In this document: positions 26,167 to 35,299 of the stretch, one piece after another
How the letters are laid out: every line of letters starts with the position of its first letter
How positions within the stretch are numbered: the first letter of the stretch is position 1
DNA from: a bacterium 1XD21-13
GTDB lineage: Bacteria > Bacillota > Clostridia > Lachnospirales > Lachnospiraceae
NCBI GenBank assembly: GCA_009917555.1
Contig: QZDX01000019.1
Location: 28,545 to 92,544, forward strand
DNA: 64,000 bases
Direction of reading: 5' to 3'
Notes under the pieces: model-generated
Databases searched by the model: none
Seen by the model: the letters and a program-made list of their open reading frames with translations, nothing else
What the model was told of the DNA's origin: nothing
Program-made: the position numbers and the translations under genes

Positions 26167-27522
26167 ATGGAGCTAAAATATACATCACAGCAGAAGCAGG
26201 TTTTTTCAGCTCGACAGCAGCAATCAGCAGCTGTTTTACAAATGGGCCGGATAGAGCTGGAGGAGTTTCTTTCACAGGAAGTGCTTGAAAATCCATTGTT
26301 GGAGTATGATGAAAACAGAATAGAGGATTATGAAGAACGAGACATTGTAGAAAAGCTAGAATGGCTGGAGGAAACCGACAAACAGAATCTTTCCTATTAT
26401 GAGCAGGACTATGATAAAGAGAACGATAAAATTACAAATCTACCAAACTCCGCAGAGGAAGGACTGGAAAAGTATATTTTATCACAGTTTTATACAATGA
26501 AGCTTAATAAAAGAAAGCAAAAAATTTTGGAGTATCTGGTCCTAAGCTTGGATGAAAGGGGATACTTTACAGAAGAGCCCCATGTGACAGCAGAGGTTCT
26601 TCATACCACAGAGGATGAGATAGAGGAATGCCTGTTCCTTTTGAAAAAAGCGGAGCCAGCCGGTATTGGAGCAAAGGACCTTCAGGAGTGTTTACTTCTT
26701 CAGTTGGATAGAAAGGGGTTGGAGGCGCCCGTTGCCCGCAAAATTATTTGCAGCTATTTAGAACTACTTGGAAAAAATCAACTTTCTTTTTTGGCAAAAA
26801 AGCTGGATATTTCTATGAGAGAGTTATTAGAGAACTTTCGACTGATTCAGGAGTTGAATCCAAAGCCAGGAAATGGCTTTGCGTACCGTGAGCATTTAAA
26901 ATATCTTAAGCCGGATGTAACGGTTGTAAAATTTTCAGACCGTTTTGAAATTATATTAAATGAAGCATCCACACAGGTAATGGTTCATTCTTATTATAGC
27001 AGAATGCTCAAAGAGGATGTTGATTTGGAGACAAAGGAATACATACGCAAAAAGCTAAATCAGGCTAAGTGGACCATTCAATGTGTAGAGCAGCGGTCTG
27101 CTACCCTGGGAGCGGTGGCAAAGGCTTTGGTAACTATGCAGACAGCATTTTTTGAGAGTGGAAAAGAATATCTAGTTCCTCTCACAATGCAGCAGCTTGC
27201 GGAAATGGTAGGGCTACATGAATCAACAGTTAGCCGGGCAGTTAAGGATAAATATCTGCAGTGCTCCTGGGGGATATATCCAGTGGCATACTTTTTTGTA
27301 AAAAAGCTTAAGGATCACACAGGATTTTCAGGAACTACGCTTCATGCCAAAGAAAGGTTAAAGGAGCTGATTGAGCAGGAGAATCGGAGGTGCCCTTTCA
27401 GCGATCAGAAGCTGTCAGAGCTTCTAAAGGAAAAGGGAGTAGAAATTAGCCGTAGAACCGTAGCAAAATACAGAGAAGAGCTGGGAATCCCAGATAAAGG
27501 AAAAAGAAAAATTTTTGAATAA
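26167..27522 (+). CDS. rpoN: RNA polymerase sigma-54 factor
   Basis: A 451-residue sigma-54. Region I is Gln-rich (QKQVFSARQQQSAAVLQMGRIELEEFLSQEVLENPLLEYDE), a central core-binding domain follows, then a helix-turn-helix (QQLAEMVGLHESTVSRAVKDK) and the RpoN box near the C-terminus (SRRTVAKYREELGIP). It directs polymerase to -24/-12 promoters and needs an AAA+ activator. It is immediately upstream of a sigma-54-driven PTS gene set, a functional link that is common in Firmicutes. Confidence 0.95.
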   Translation: MELKYTSQQKQVFSARQQQSAAVLQMGRIELEEFLSQEVLENPLLEYDENRIEDYEERDIVEKLEWLEETDKQNLSYYEQDYDKENDKITNLPNSAEEGLEKYILSQFYTMKLNKRKQKILEYLVLSLDERGYFTEEPHVTAEVLHTTEDEIEECLFLLKKAEPAGIGAKDLQECLLLQLDRKGLEAPVARKIICSYLELLGKNQLSFLAKKLDISMRELLENFRLIQELNPKPGNGFAYREHLKYLKPDVTVVKFSDRFEIILNEASTQVMVHSYYSRMLKEDVDLETKEYIRKKLNQAKWTIQCVEQRSATLGAVAKALVTMQTAFFESGKEYLVPLTMQQLAEMVGLHESTVSRAVKDKYLQCSWGIYPVAYFFVKKLKDHTGFSGTTLHAKERLKELIEQENRRCPFSDQKLSELLKEKGVEISRRTVAKYREELGIPDKGKRKIFE

Positions 27523-27540
27523 ATAAATGAAACCAGAGAG

Positions 27541-27587
27541 CGTCTCGGAGTTACAGGTATCAATACTGTAGTCCCGAGGCGTTTTTT
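27541..27587 (+). terminator. Terminator after rpoN
   Basis: CGTCTCGG pairs with CCGAGGCG, with an inner TACAG/CTGTA stem, followed by TTTTTT. It separates rpoN from the sigma-54 promoter that begins 25 bases later. Confidence 0.82.
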
Positions 27588-27610
27588 GGCACACAAATCA
27601 AGCACACAAG
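27587..27610 (+). promoter_or_regulatory. Candidate activator half-sites upstream of the sigma-54 promoter
   Basis: TGGCACACAA (27587-27596) and AGCACACAAG (27601-27610) resemble TGACACACAA at 33334-33343 and TGTGGCACA at 33397-33405 near the other sigma-54 promoter. They sit unusually close to the -24 box for an enhancer, so binding is uncertain. Confidence 0.4.
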
Positions 27611-27611
27611 C

Positions 27612-27627
27612 TGGCATGAAACTTGCT
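27612..27627 (+). promoter_or_regulatory. Sigma-54 promoter of the transketolase operon
   Basis: TGGCATGAAACTTGCT matches the TGGCAY-N5-TTGCW consensus; GG and GC are exactly 10 bases apart. Confidence 0.9.
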
Positions 27628-27673
27628 TATCTATATAGGTGTTGGAAGAAAAATCAATGAAGGAGGATGTCAC

Positions 27674-28498
27674 ATGTTGAAAAAAGAGGAGCTTGTAAAG
27701 CTACAGGAATTTGCAAAAGAGATTCGGATAAAAACGATTCACCAAATGAAGATCCGTGGATTTGGCCACATTGGAGGAGCAATGAGTATTGTGGATGTCT
27801 TGAGCGTATTGTATGGAAAACGGATGCGATATGATCCAAAGAACCCGAATCTGCCAGAACGAGATTGGCTGATTTGCTCTAAGGGACATGCCGGTCCGGC
27901 TATTTATGCAGCATTGGCAATCAAAGGTTTTTTCCCAATGGAATGGCTGGATACTTTAAATCAGCCGGGAACAAGACTTCCCAGTCATTGCGATCATAAA
28001 AAGACACCGGGAATTGATGTGACGACGGGATCTCTTGGACAGGGCTTATCTGTTGCCTGCGGAGTTGCACTGGGAAAAAAGCAGCGAGGGGAGAACAATA
28101 CCATTTACTGTTTTATGGGAGATGGAGAAAGTCAGGAAGGACAGAATTGGGAAGCAATTACCTTTGCTGCACAGCATAAGCTGGACAATCTGATTCTCTT
28201 TGTAGACAATAACAAAATGCAGCTTGATGATATGACAGAGAGCATAGAAAATATGGAATCTTTTGTGGAAAAGTTTAGGAGCTTTCACTGGGATGCTGTA
28301 GAGATCGATGGGCATGATTTTGAAGCCATTGATACTGCGATCGAGCAGGCTCAATCCATGAAAGGAAAACCCTCTGTAATTGTAATAGATACCATAAAGG
28401 GAAAAGGCTGCAGATTTGCGGAAGAAATGTGGAACCATCACGTAAGCATTACAGAAAAACAGGCGGATGAAGCAATCGCGCTTTTGGAGCAAGCATAG
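27674..28498 (+). CDS. Transketolase, N-terminal (TPP-binding) subunit
   Basis: A 274-residue half-transketolase. It carries the pyrophosphate-binding domain: GHIGGAMSIVDVLSVLY, SKGHAGPAIYAAL, TGSLGQGLSVACGVAL and the TPP motif GDGESQEGQNWEA...DNNKMQLD. Together with the next gene it makes a split transketolase moving two-carbon units between sugar phosphates. AAGGAGG precedes the ATG at 27674. It is the first gene after a sigma-54 promoter, pointing to substrate-specific rather than housekeeping use. Confidence 0.92.
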   Translation: MLKKEELVKLQEFAKEIRIKTIHQMKIRGFGHIGGAMSIVDVLSVLYGKRMRYDPKNPNLPERDWLICSKGHAGPAIYAALAIKGFFPMEWLDTLNQPGTRLPSHCDHKKTPGIDVTTGSLGQGLSVACGVALGKKQRGENNTIYCFMGDGESQEGQNWEAITFAAQHKLDNLILFVDNNKMQLDDMTESIENMESFVEKFRSFHWDAVEIDGHDFEAIDTAIEQAQSMKGKPSVIVIDTIKGKGCRFAEEMWNHHVSITEKQADEAIALLEQA

Positions 28499-28508
28499 GA
28501 GGATAGAA

Positions 28509-29483
28509 ATGATAAAGATAATGGAACAATTTCAGGCAGAAAAGGAAACGATGGCAAGTGCATATGCGGCTCAAATGGATAAGCTGATGGAAAATCCGGA
28601 TGTTATGGAGCTGGAAGCGGATTTGGGCGTGTGCATAATGGGGGCAGGTATGAAGGAGATTGCAAGGCGGCATCCGGGACAGCTGTTAAATTGCGGAATT
28701 CAGGAGGCAAATATGGTTGGTGTAGCCTGTGGACTTTCAGCAGTAGGAAAAATTCCATTTCTGCATTCCTTTGCGCCCTTTATTACCAGAAGGGCAAATG
28801 ATCAGATTTTTATTTCTGGATGCTATTCTGGAGCGAATATAAGATTAGTTGGATCCGATCCCGGAATTATGGCAGCTTACAATGGAGGGACACATATGCC
28901 TTTTGAGGATGTAGCAGTATTGCGCGCATTTCCGGAGCTAACAATCCTAGAGCCCACAGATAATACCATGCTGAAAAATCTCATGGAGCAGTTAGTGGAA
29001 AAGAGGGGTGTGTATTATTTACGAACTGCGAGAAAAACCATGACAAAGATTTATGAAGATGATTCCATATTTACCATTGGAAAGGCGAATATTCTTCGGG
29101 AAGGAACGGACGCAGCTATTTTGGCGACTGGAATTATGGTGGCAGAAGCATTACGTGCGGCAAAAATACTAAATGAGGAAGGAATATCTGTAAGGGTAGT
29201 AGATATGTTTACCATTAAGCCGCTCGATCGGGAAATGGTAATCCAATGCGCAAAAACGACAGGGGCACTGGTAACAGCAGAAAACCATAATATTATCAAT
29301 GGCCTGGGTAGTGCGGTCAGCGAGGTGGCAGGAGAGCATTGTCCGGTTCCCATAGAGCGTGTTGGGGTGCAGGATTGTTTTGGTGAGGTGGGTGATATCG
29401 AATATTTGATGGAAGCCTTTCATCTGACAGCGGAGGATATTGCAGAGAAAGTGCGAACAGTGATTGCAAGAAAGAGGGGATAA
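28509..29483 (+). CDS. Transketolase, C-terminal subunit
   Basis: A 324-residue partner of the preceding gene with the pyrimidine-binding domain (LLNCGIQEANMVGVACGLSAVGKIPFLHSFAPFITRRANDQI; the catalytic Glu is in QEAN) and the C-terminal transketolase domain from about residue 190 (AAILATGIMVAEAL). AGGAGG lies upstream; the ATG at 28521 is a less likely alternative. Separation into two polypeptides is frequent in anaerobic Firmicutes. Confidence 0.9.
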   Translation: MIKIMEQFQAEKETMASAYAAQMDKLMENPDVMELEADLGVCIMGAGMKEIARRHPGQLLNCGIQEANMVGVACGLSAVGKIPFLHSFAPFITRRANDQIFISGCYSGANIRLVGSDPGIMAAYNGGTHMPFEDVAVLRAFPELTILEPTDNTMLKNLMEQLVEKRGVYYLRTARKTMTKIYEDDSIFTIGKANILREGTDAAILATGIMVAEALRAAKILNEEGISVRVVDMFTIKPLDREMVIQCAKTTGALVTAENHNIINGLGSAVSEVAGEHCPVPIERVGVQDCFGEVGDIEYLMEAFHLTAEDIAEKVRTVIARKRG

Positions 29484-29487
29484 CAAT

Positions 29488-30501
29488 ATGAAAAGGCGGG
29501 TTGCGAAGCTGGTTGGAAAAAAAGAATTTGGCTTTTTTGAAGAAGAAATACGAGAGTTAAGAGATGATGAAATTTTAATTGAAATGATGAGTGTGGGCTT
29601 GTGCCACTCGGATATTCCGGCATATTTTGGAACGAGCCGAATGGGATTTCACAGAAATGGCTATGAAGCTATGGAGAGGGAACTGGTATATCCCATGGAG
29701 CTTGGTCATGAGCCGGTGGGTAAGGTAGTTCAAATAGGAAAGAAGGTTACGAGATTTCAAGTTAACGATCTGGTAACGGGAGTCGCAGCAGGATGCTTTG
29801 CCACACATATGATTGTATCGGAAAATGACAGATGGATGGTGATTCCTTCTATGGAAAGACCCATTGACAGCTGTTTGGGTGAGCCTATGATGTGTGTTGC
29901 AAATATTGTGCAGGCAGCAGCGCCAAAATTGGGAGATCGCATAGCGGTAGTTGGATGTGGGTTTATGGGCTTGATGTGTATAGCTGGGCTAAAAGGGGAA
30001 GCTCTGGGCCAGCTGACAGCAATTGACTTTATTGATACAAAACTAGAGTTGGCAAAAAAATACGGAGCAACTCATACGATTAACCCATCCAGGGAAGATC
30101 TGGAAGATGCGATGTACAAATTGACAAATGGAAAGGGTTTTGATATTGTAATAGAAATTACAGGAAGCCTGAAAGGGTTGAATTCTGCTTTATCTATTAT
30201 TCGAATTGCCGGAAGGGGAAAAATATGTGCGCCGTCTATGTATACCCGAGGAGAGGTATTTACAGAGGAAATGGCTTACTATATGATGTATCGTTCTCCC
30301 ATTATTCATGTCACTCATCCATGGTATAGCGAGAATTATATGCAGACATTAGAACAGGGAGTGGAGGCATATAAAAAAGGAATATTTCCTACGAATGAAT
30401 TGATTTCCCATCGCATACCGTTCGACAAGATAGAAGAAGGATTTCAATTGTTGGAACATAATCCGGCCGACTATATAAAGGGAATTCTGACATTCTCATA
30501 G
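29488..30501 (+). CDS. MDR-family dehydrogenase lacking the structural zinc lobe
   Basis: A 337-residue medium-chain dehydrogenase. Catalytic-zinc residues appear in GLCHSDIPAYF and ELGHEPVGKV, and the Rossmann motif is VVGCGFMGLMC. The usual four-cysteine structural zinc loop is absent: after GHEPVGKV the protein runs directly to NDLVTGVAAGCFATHMIV. It probably acts on a polyol or keto-sugar phosphate (inference). Ribosome site AGAGGGGA; start set at 29488. A terminator follows, separating it from the regulator gene. Confidence 0.82.
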   Translation: MKRRVAKLVGKKEFGFFEEEIRELRDDEILIEMMSVGLCHSDIPAYFGTSRMGFHRNGYEAMERELVYPMELGHEPVGKVVQIGKKVTRFQVNDLVTGVAAGCFATHMIVSENDRWMVIPSMERPIDSCLGEPMMCVANIVQAAAPKLGDRIAVVGCGFMGLMCIAGLKGEALGQLTAIDFIDTKLELAKKYGATHTINPSREDLEDAMYKLTNGKGFDIVIEITGSLKGLNSALSIIRIAGRGKICAPSMYTRGEVFTEEMAYYMMYRSPIIHVTHPWYSENYMQTLEQGVEAYKKGIFPTNELISHRIPFDKIEEGFQLLEHNPADYIKGILTFS

Positions 30502-30511
30502 GATATAACAA

Positions 30512-30537
30512 AAAGCAGCCGGCTTCCGGTTGTTTTT
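30512..30537 (+). terminator. Terminator after the dehydrogenase
   Basis: GCAGCCGG-CTT-CCGGTTGT hairpin followed by TTTTTTG. Confidence 0.8.
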
Positions 30538-30570
30538 TGTTATAGAAGAATAACAGAGAGTGGGGTAAAG

Positions 30571-33324
30571 ATGGATCGAAAAGAGAAAATATATCTGGCC
30601 TTGCAAGCAGATAAGAGTAATTTAGGTATGGAGGCTTTAGAAGTAGCAAGGCTCACAGGGATTGACAGAGCAAATGTAAGCCGTAAGCTGAATGAACTGG
30701 AACGAGAGCAGCGGGTGGTTAAGCTGCCTGGACGTCCGGTGCACTATATGGTCAGGGAATATTATGAGCAATTACAAAATGATGTACAGACCGAAAAGAG
30801 CAGAGAGGAATTAGAGGCGGAACAACAGTTTTTCTTTATGATTGGGCAGAATGGTTCATTAAAAAAACAGATAGCTCAGGCCAAATCTGCAATTTTATAC
30901 CCGCCGAGAGGATTACGTACACTTTTTCTTGGACCAACAGGAACAGGAAAAACCATGTTTGTGGAACGGTTATACGAGTACGCAAGGCATATGAAGGTTT
31001 TGGACGAGAAGTCTCGTCTGGTGATTTTCAATTGCGCGGAATATGCGGAAAATCCACAGCTGATTCTAGCACAGCTCTTTGGATATAAAAGAGGAGCATT
31101 TACAGGGGCGGATAAAGACAGCGAGGGACTGGTTGAAAAGGCAAACGGGGGAATTTTATTTCTGGACGAGATTCACAGGCTTCCGCCGGACGGACAGGAA
31201 ATGCTGTTCCTTTTAATGGATAAGGGAATTTACCGCAAGCTTGGGGAGCCGGATAAAGAACGTAAGGCCAATGTCCTAATTATGGGGGCTACAACGGAAA
31301 ATATAGACAGGGCTTTGCTGCAAACATTTTTGCGGAGAATGCCCGTAGCTGTTACACTTCCGGCGCTGCAGGAGCGCCCTTTGGAAGAACGCCTAGAACT
31401 GGTGGAGTATTTTTTCCGTACAGAGCAGAAAAATATAGGGATACCACTATATGTTTCAAAGGAGGCATTGATTAACCTGATTCAGTATGAATGTCCTGGA
31501 AATATAGGACAGCTTCGATCGGATATTCAGCTGATTTGTGCACAGGCGTTCCTTCAATATAAGATTGAAGGACAGGAAAAGCTGGTGGTAGATGAAGAAA
31601 CCGTTCAGGAAAATATTACTGCAGAATATAAAGGAGGAGGTTTCCGGCAAAACTATCTCAGCAGCCTCCTAAAGCATTATGACGATTATTACATATTTTT
31701 TGACAAGGCAGAGTTGGGAGAGGTTTTTAAAGAAGAGAAGAATAGTATTTTTGCTGAGATTATTCAAAAATACAATGAGTACCAGGCACAGGGGAGAAGT
31801 GATAGGGAGATAGGAAATACGATAGAGAGCTATCTTCATAGCTATATGGAAAAGCTTGTGGACAAATACGATCGAGGAGAGAAGAATGGAAGAAATCACC
31901 TGTTAAGCATCATAGGATCTGAGGTAAATAATGCAGTAGAGGATGCCATTTATTTTGCGGAATTAAAGCTGGAAAGAAAGCTTTCAGAGCGCATAAAGCT
32001 GGGCATGAAGCTTCATGTAAATTATATGCTGGAACGCTTGGAGACTCAGGAGCCTATGAAGACAGAGGCTTTGAAGGACATGGCAATTCAATACCCAAGA
32101 GAGCTTCAGATAGCAGGCTTTGTAAGGAAGATTCTGGAAGAGGGGTTGGGAATACAGATGCCGGATCAAGAGCTTTGGGTTCTGACTATGTTTCTGTGTG
32201 ATCAAAAGGAGGAGGAAGACTTTCGTAAGGTAGGGTTGATTGTATTGGCTCATGGTAATAGTACAGCGAGCAGTATGGCAGAGGTTGCTAATTCACTGTT
32301 TGACACCAATATCTGTCAGGCGATTGATATGCCGCTTCACGGATCTGTAGAAAAGACCTTGGAAAAAGCAAAGAAACTGGCAAAACAGATAGATGCGGGG
32401 AAAGGAGTGCTGCTTTTAACAGATATGGGATCTTTAAGTGGTTTTGGAGAGCTCATAGAGAAGGAGAATAATCAGGTGGTTCGTGTTGTAGATATGGTGT
32501 CTACGATTATGGTGGTAGAAGCTGTACGTAAAGCATTGATCCAGGGGACGGATATGGATCAGCTTTTGGAGGCTCTCCATAAGATTGGGAGAATGCGTTT
32601 GATTGGAACCGAAGAGTGCCAGGAGGGTTCTATGAAAACAATCATTACTACCTGTATTTCTGGTGCAGGAACAGCACAAAAGATCAGCGAGATGATTCAA
32701 AAGGTACTTTTGGACAAGAAAATACAAAATGTTGTGATTAAGAATATGGATATTACAGATGCGGATCACGCTCAGGAGGAAGTGAGGAAAAGGGGAATTA
32801 CAGATATTGTTGCTGTAGTAGGAACTGTAGATCTAAAGTTAAAAAATGTTCCTTATATTTCGATTGAGGCGTTGGTAATGGGGAATGGATTGTCTTATCT
32901 GGAAGAACTGTTAATGCGTGCGAGCACGGATCATTCAGAAGAAATAGGGAGCGAAAAGGAAGGTATTTCTGAGCGAAGGATTTTGACAGAGTCCATGAAA
33001 AAGCTTCTTGAATTTTTAGATGCGGATAAGGTGGAAAGCATAGTATCCCATGTTTTTGACAGAATTGTGGAGGTGACACAGCAGAAATTTCAGAAGGAGA
33101 CCCGCGTTCGTTTTGTAATACATACCTGCTGTATGATCGAACGTGTCATGAAGGGAGAGGTGCTGGCCTATAAGGAATTAGATGCTTTGAAAGCAGAGCA
33201 GGGCTTATTGTTTGAGCAGATAGAGCGGGAGTTAAATTTTATTCAGGATAAACTAAGCATTCGTATTCCACCCGCAGAGATTGCCTATATTGTAGAGCTG
33301 TTTGTCTCAGATATGGCACAGTAA
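30571..33324 (+). CDS. LevR-type sigma-54 activator with PRD, EIIA and EIIB-like domains
   Basis: A 917-residue transcription activator. Order: winged helix (residues 1-60, IDRANVSRKLNE), AAA+ domain with Walker A GPTGTGKT (121-128), intact GAFTGA loop (175-180) and Walker B LFLDE (196-200), first PRD with His482, EIIA-like domain with His561 in LAHGNSTASS, EIIB-like domain with Cys695 in TTCISGAGT, and second PRD with His851. Phosphorylation by PTS proteins on these residues normally sets activity. All residues needed for sigma-54 activation are present, matching the two -24/-12 promoters that flank it (27612 and 33412). It is the intact counterpart of the degenerate regulator at 9906. Confidence 0.95.
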   Translation: MDRKEKIYLALQADKSNLGMEALEVARLTGIDRANVSRKLNELEREQRVVKLPGRPVHYMVREYYEQLQNDVQTEKSREELEAEQQFFFMIGQNGSLKKQIAQAKSAILYPPRGLRTLFLGPTGTGKTMFVERLYEYARHMKVLDEKSRLVIFNCAEYAENPQLILAQLFGYKRGAFTGADKDSEGLVEKANGGILFLDEIHRLPPDGQEMLFLLMDKGIYRKLGEPDKERKANVLIMGATTENIDRALLQTFLRRMPVAVTLPALQERPLEERLELVEYFFRTEQKNIGIPLYVSKEALINLIQYECPGNIGQLRSDIQLICAQAFLQYKIEGQEKLVVDEETVQENITAEYKGGGFRQNYLSSLLKHYDDYYIFFDKAELGEVFKEEKNSIFAEIIQKYNEYQAQGRSDREIGNTIESYLHSYMEKLVDKYDRGEKNGRNHLLSIIGSEVNNAVEDAIYFAELKLERKLSERIKLGMKLHVNYMLERLETQEPMKTEALKDMAIQYPRELQIAGFVRKILEEGLGIQMPDQELWVLTMFLCDQKEEEDFRKVGLIVLAHGNSTASSMAEVANSLFDTNICQAIDMPLHGSVEKTLEKAKKLAKQIDAGKGVLLLTDMGSLSGFGELIEKENNQVVRVVDMVSTIMVVEAVRKALIQGTDMDQLLEALHKIGRMRLIGTEECQEGSMKTIITTCISGAGTAQKISEMIQKVLLDKKIQNVVIKNMDITDADHAQEEVRKRGITDIVAVVGTVDLKLKNVPYISIEALVMGNGLSYLEELLMRASTDHSEEIGSEKEGISERRILTESMKKLLEFLDADKVESIVSHVFDRIVEVTQQKFQKETRVRFVIHTCCMIERVMKGEVLAYKELDALKAEQGLLFEQIERELNFIQDKLSIRIPPAEIAYIVELFVSDMAQ

Positions 33325-33333
33325 AGCTTTAAG

Positions 33334-33343
33334 TGACACACAA
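33334..33343 (+). promoter_or_regulatory. Candidate upstream activator site for the second PTS operon
   Basis: TGACACACAA lies about 70 bases before the -24 box, a usable enhancer distance, and shares GACACA with the operators of the first PTS cluster. A second motif, TGTGGCACA, is at 33397-33405. Confidence 0.4.
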
Positions 33344-33355
33344 AATCATAAAAAG

Positions 33356-33397
33356 CGCACTGCAAGATCTTAGAACGAGATTTTGCAGTGTTTTTTT
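33356..33397 (+). terminator. Terminator after the sigma-54 activator gene
   Basis: CACTGCAA...ATCT pairs with AGAT...TTGCAGTG, followed by seven T. Confidence 0.83.
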
Positions 33398-33411
33398 GTG
33401 GCACAAAAAAC

Positions 33412-33427
33412 TGGCATAAAACTTGCT
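33412..33427 (+). promoter_or_regulatory. Sigma-54 promoter of the second PTS operon
   Basis: TGGCATAAAACTTGCT fits the -24/-12 consensus with GG and GC 10 bases apart, and is nearly identical to the element at 27612. Confidence 0.92.
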
Positions 33428-33469
33428 ATTTATATAAATATCAGAAAAAGAATTCGAGGTGATAGGAAT

Positions 33470-33889
33470 TTGGTTGGTTTATTAATTGTTACACACGGAA
33501 GCTTTAGCAGAGAAATTGTTAGTAGCGCAGAGCTCATTGTGGGAAAACAGAAGTCAGTGGAAGCGCTAACCTTGACTGCCGGGGAGGATGTAAATGAACT
33601 GCGCACTAAGGTAGAGCAAAAGATTCAAGAGATGAATCTGGGTGAAGGGGTACTCATCCTGGTTGATTTGCTAGGAGGAAGCCCATGGAACGTGGCTTCT
33701 GTTTGTATAAGAGCAGAGGACGTGGAATGCGTGGCTGGTTTGAATATGCCGATGCTTTTGGAAGCTCTGGAGGGGAGAAATACGTATTCTTTACAGGAGC
33801 TGAAGACTGTGTGCATGAGTGCTGCAACAGAGGGGGTGGTAAGTGCGCGAGAGCTTTTTGTGGGCTGCTGTGAGGAAGAGGGGGATTGA
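33470..33889 (+). CDS. PTS mannose family IIA component (first copy)
   Basis: A 139-residue IIA protein. It starts at TTG 33470 (MVGLLIVTHGSFS), with the active histidine at residue 9, and has ILVDLLGGSPWNVA. The start is fixed by GAGGTGATAGG upstream and by the sigma-54 promoter at 33412-33427, which lies inside the longer open frame to 33383. It is the first gene of the second PTS operon. Confidence 0.88.
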   Translation: MVGLLIVTHGSFSREIVSSAELIVGKQKSVEALTLTAGEDVNELRTKVEQKIQEMNLGEGVLILVDLLGGSPWNVASVCIRAEDVECVAGLNMPMLLEALEGRNTYSLQELKTVCMSAATEGVVSARELFVGCCEEEGD

Positions 33890-33910
33890 GATACCAAAGG
33901 AGAAGGAGCT

Positions 33911-34378
33911 ATGTTGAAATATGATTTGATTCGAGTGGATGATCGTTTGGTTCATGGTCAGATATTACTGAAATGGATGAAGGTTTTGGAGGTAAAAAGA
34001 GTTGTTGTTTTAAGCGATGATTTAAACATGGATCCGATTATGAAAGCGATTCTGGCAAAGACAGTTCCACCGGAAATCCAGCTCAGCATTTGGGGAGTGG
34101 AGGCAGGAATCGAAAAGATATATGCGGAAAATGGAAAAGCATTGATTTTGCTACAGGATATTCATTCCTTATTTATATTGTTTGAGAATGGGATTCAATT
34201 AAAGCAGGTAAGTATTTCAAGGCTTCCCTGTGAAGCGGGGAAAGAAAAGATTTATGAACACATGTTTGTATCAAAGGAAGAACGAAGAGAATTGGGGGTT
34301 TTACTAAATCATGGTGTAGAGATCAAAATTCAGATGGTGCCAGACAGTGAGGCTATTAAACTAAGCAATATTTTGTAA
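33911..34378 (+). CDS. PTS mannose family IIB component (first copy, diverged)
   Basis: A 155-residue IIB with the phospho-histidine motif RVDDRLVHGQI and VVVLSDDLNMDP. Where other IIB proteins here read NIGGM, this one has SISRLPCEAGKEKIYEH, so the region around the substrate/IIA interface has diverged. Spacing of 21 bases from IIA and 14 to the next IIA gene indicates one operon. Confidence 0.88.
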   Translation: MLKYDLIRVDDRLVHGQILLKWMKVLEVKRVVVLSDDLNMDPIMKAILAKTVPPEIQLSIWGVEAGIEKIYAENGKALILLQDIHSLFILFENGIQLKQVSISRLPCEAGKEKIYEHMFVSKEERRELGVLLNHGVEIKIQMVPDSEAIKLSNIL

Positions 34379-34392
34379 AGGAGGGAGTAAGT

Positions 34393-34785
34393 ATGATTTT
34401 AGCACTGCTGACACATGGAGCGTGGGGTAAGAGCTTATTGACATCTGCGGAATTGATTGTCGGGCCAATCAAAGATGTTGTGTGCTTTCCGTTGCAGCCG
34501 GATCGCTCCTTTAAGGAGTATGTAAATGAGATAGAAGGATTTATCAACAAAAATCAAGAGGATATTCTTTTGATGGCGGACTTGATGGGAGGCTCGACCT
34601 TTCATGCGGCGGGAAAACTGAGCACAATAGATCGAGTGCAGGCAATCTGCGGATTGAGCTTAGAACTGTTAATATTGGCAGATGAGCTACGCCGGGAATA
34701 TCCAATCAGTGCACTTTCCAGGTTGCTGATTGAGAGAGCAAGAGACAAAATTGTGGATATGGAGACCATATTAGGAAAGGAGTAG
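34393..34785 (+). CDS. PTS mannose family IIA component (second copy)
   Basis: A 130-residue IIA protein: active histidine in ALLTHGAWG (residue 8), and MADLMGGSTFHAA in place of the usual GGTPxN loop. It differs strongly from the first IIA of the operon. Ribosome site AAAGGAGGG is upstream. Confidence 0.85.
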   Translation: MILALLTHGAWGKSLLTSAELIVGPIKDVVCFPLQPDRSFKEYVNEIEGFINKNQEDILLMADLMGGSTFHAAGKLSTIDRVQAICGLSLELLILADELRREYPISALSRLLIERARDKIVDMETILGKE

Positions 34786-34788
34786 TTT

Positions 34789-35286
34789 ATGGCGGAAATC
34801 AGTTTAATTCGTGTTGACAGCAGACTAATCCATGGACAGGTTATTACAAAATGGAGAAAGATTTTTAATATCACCAAAATTGTAGTTGTGGATGATGGAT
34901 TGGCAAAGGACAATTTTATGATTCGAATGTATGAAGCGGCCGCGCCTTCTGGAGTCAAGGTAAAGGTCTATGATGCAGAGAAGGCCAAAAGACTTTGGGA
35001 AAAGAATCAGTTGGGAGCAGAAGGAAGAGTGTTGCTGCTCTTTAAGGATATTGATACCTGCTATAGGGTATACCAGATGGGAATTCCCATGAAATACGTC
35101 CAAATAGGCGGCATCGCTAAGACGGCTGAACGTAAGGTGATACTTCAAGCGGTTTCATTAAACGATAATGAGTTTTCATTGCTGGAGGAATTACACAAAA
35201 ACGGGTGCGAGGTCGTGGTTCACATCGTACCAGAGGATACAAAATTATCATTTGATGAGATTGCTAAAAAATATAAAGAAAAATAA
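34789..35286 (+). CDS. PTS mannose family IIB component (second copy)
   Basis: A 165-residue IIB with RVDSRLIHGQV (active His), VVDDGLAKDNF and the regular MKYVQIGGIAKTAER segment. It starts three bases after the second IIA stop, so the two are coupled. This copy looks like the conventional sugar-phosphorylating IIB. Confidence 0.9.
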   Translation: MAEISLIRVDSRLIHGQVITKWRKIFNITKIVVVDDGLAKDNFMIRMYEAAAPSGVKVKVYDAEKAKRLWEKNQLGAEGRVLLLFKDIDTCYRVYQMGIPMKYVQIGGIAKTAERKVILQAVSLNDNEFSLLEELHKNGCEVVVHIVPEDTKLSFDEIAKKYKEK

Positions 35287-35299
35287 GGAGGTATGAAGT

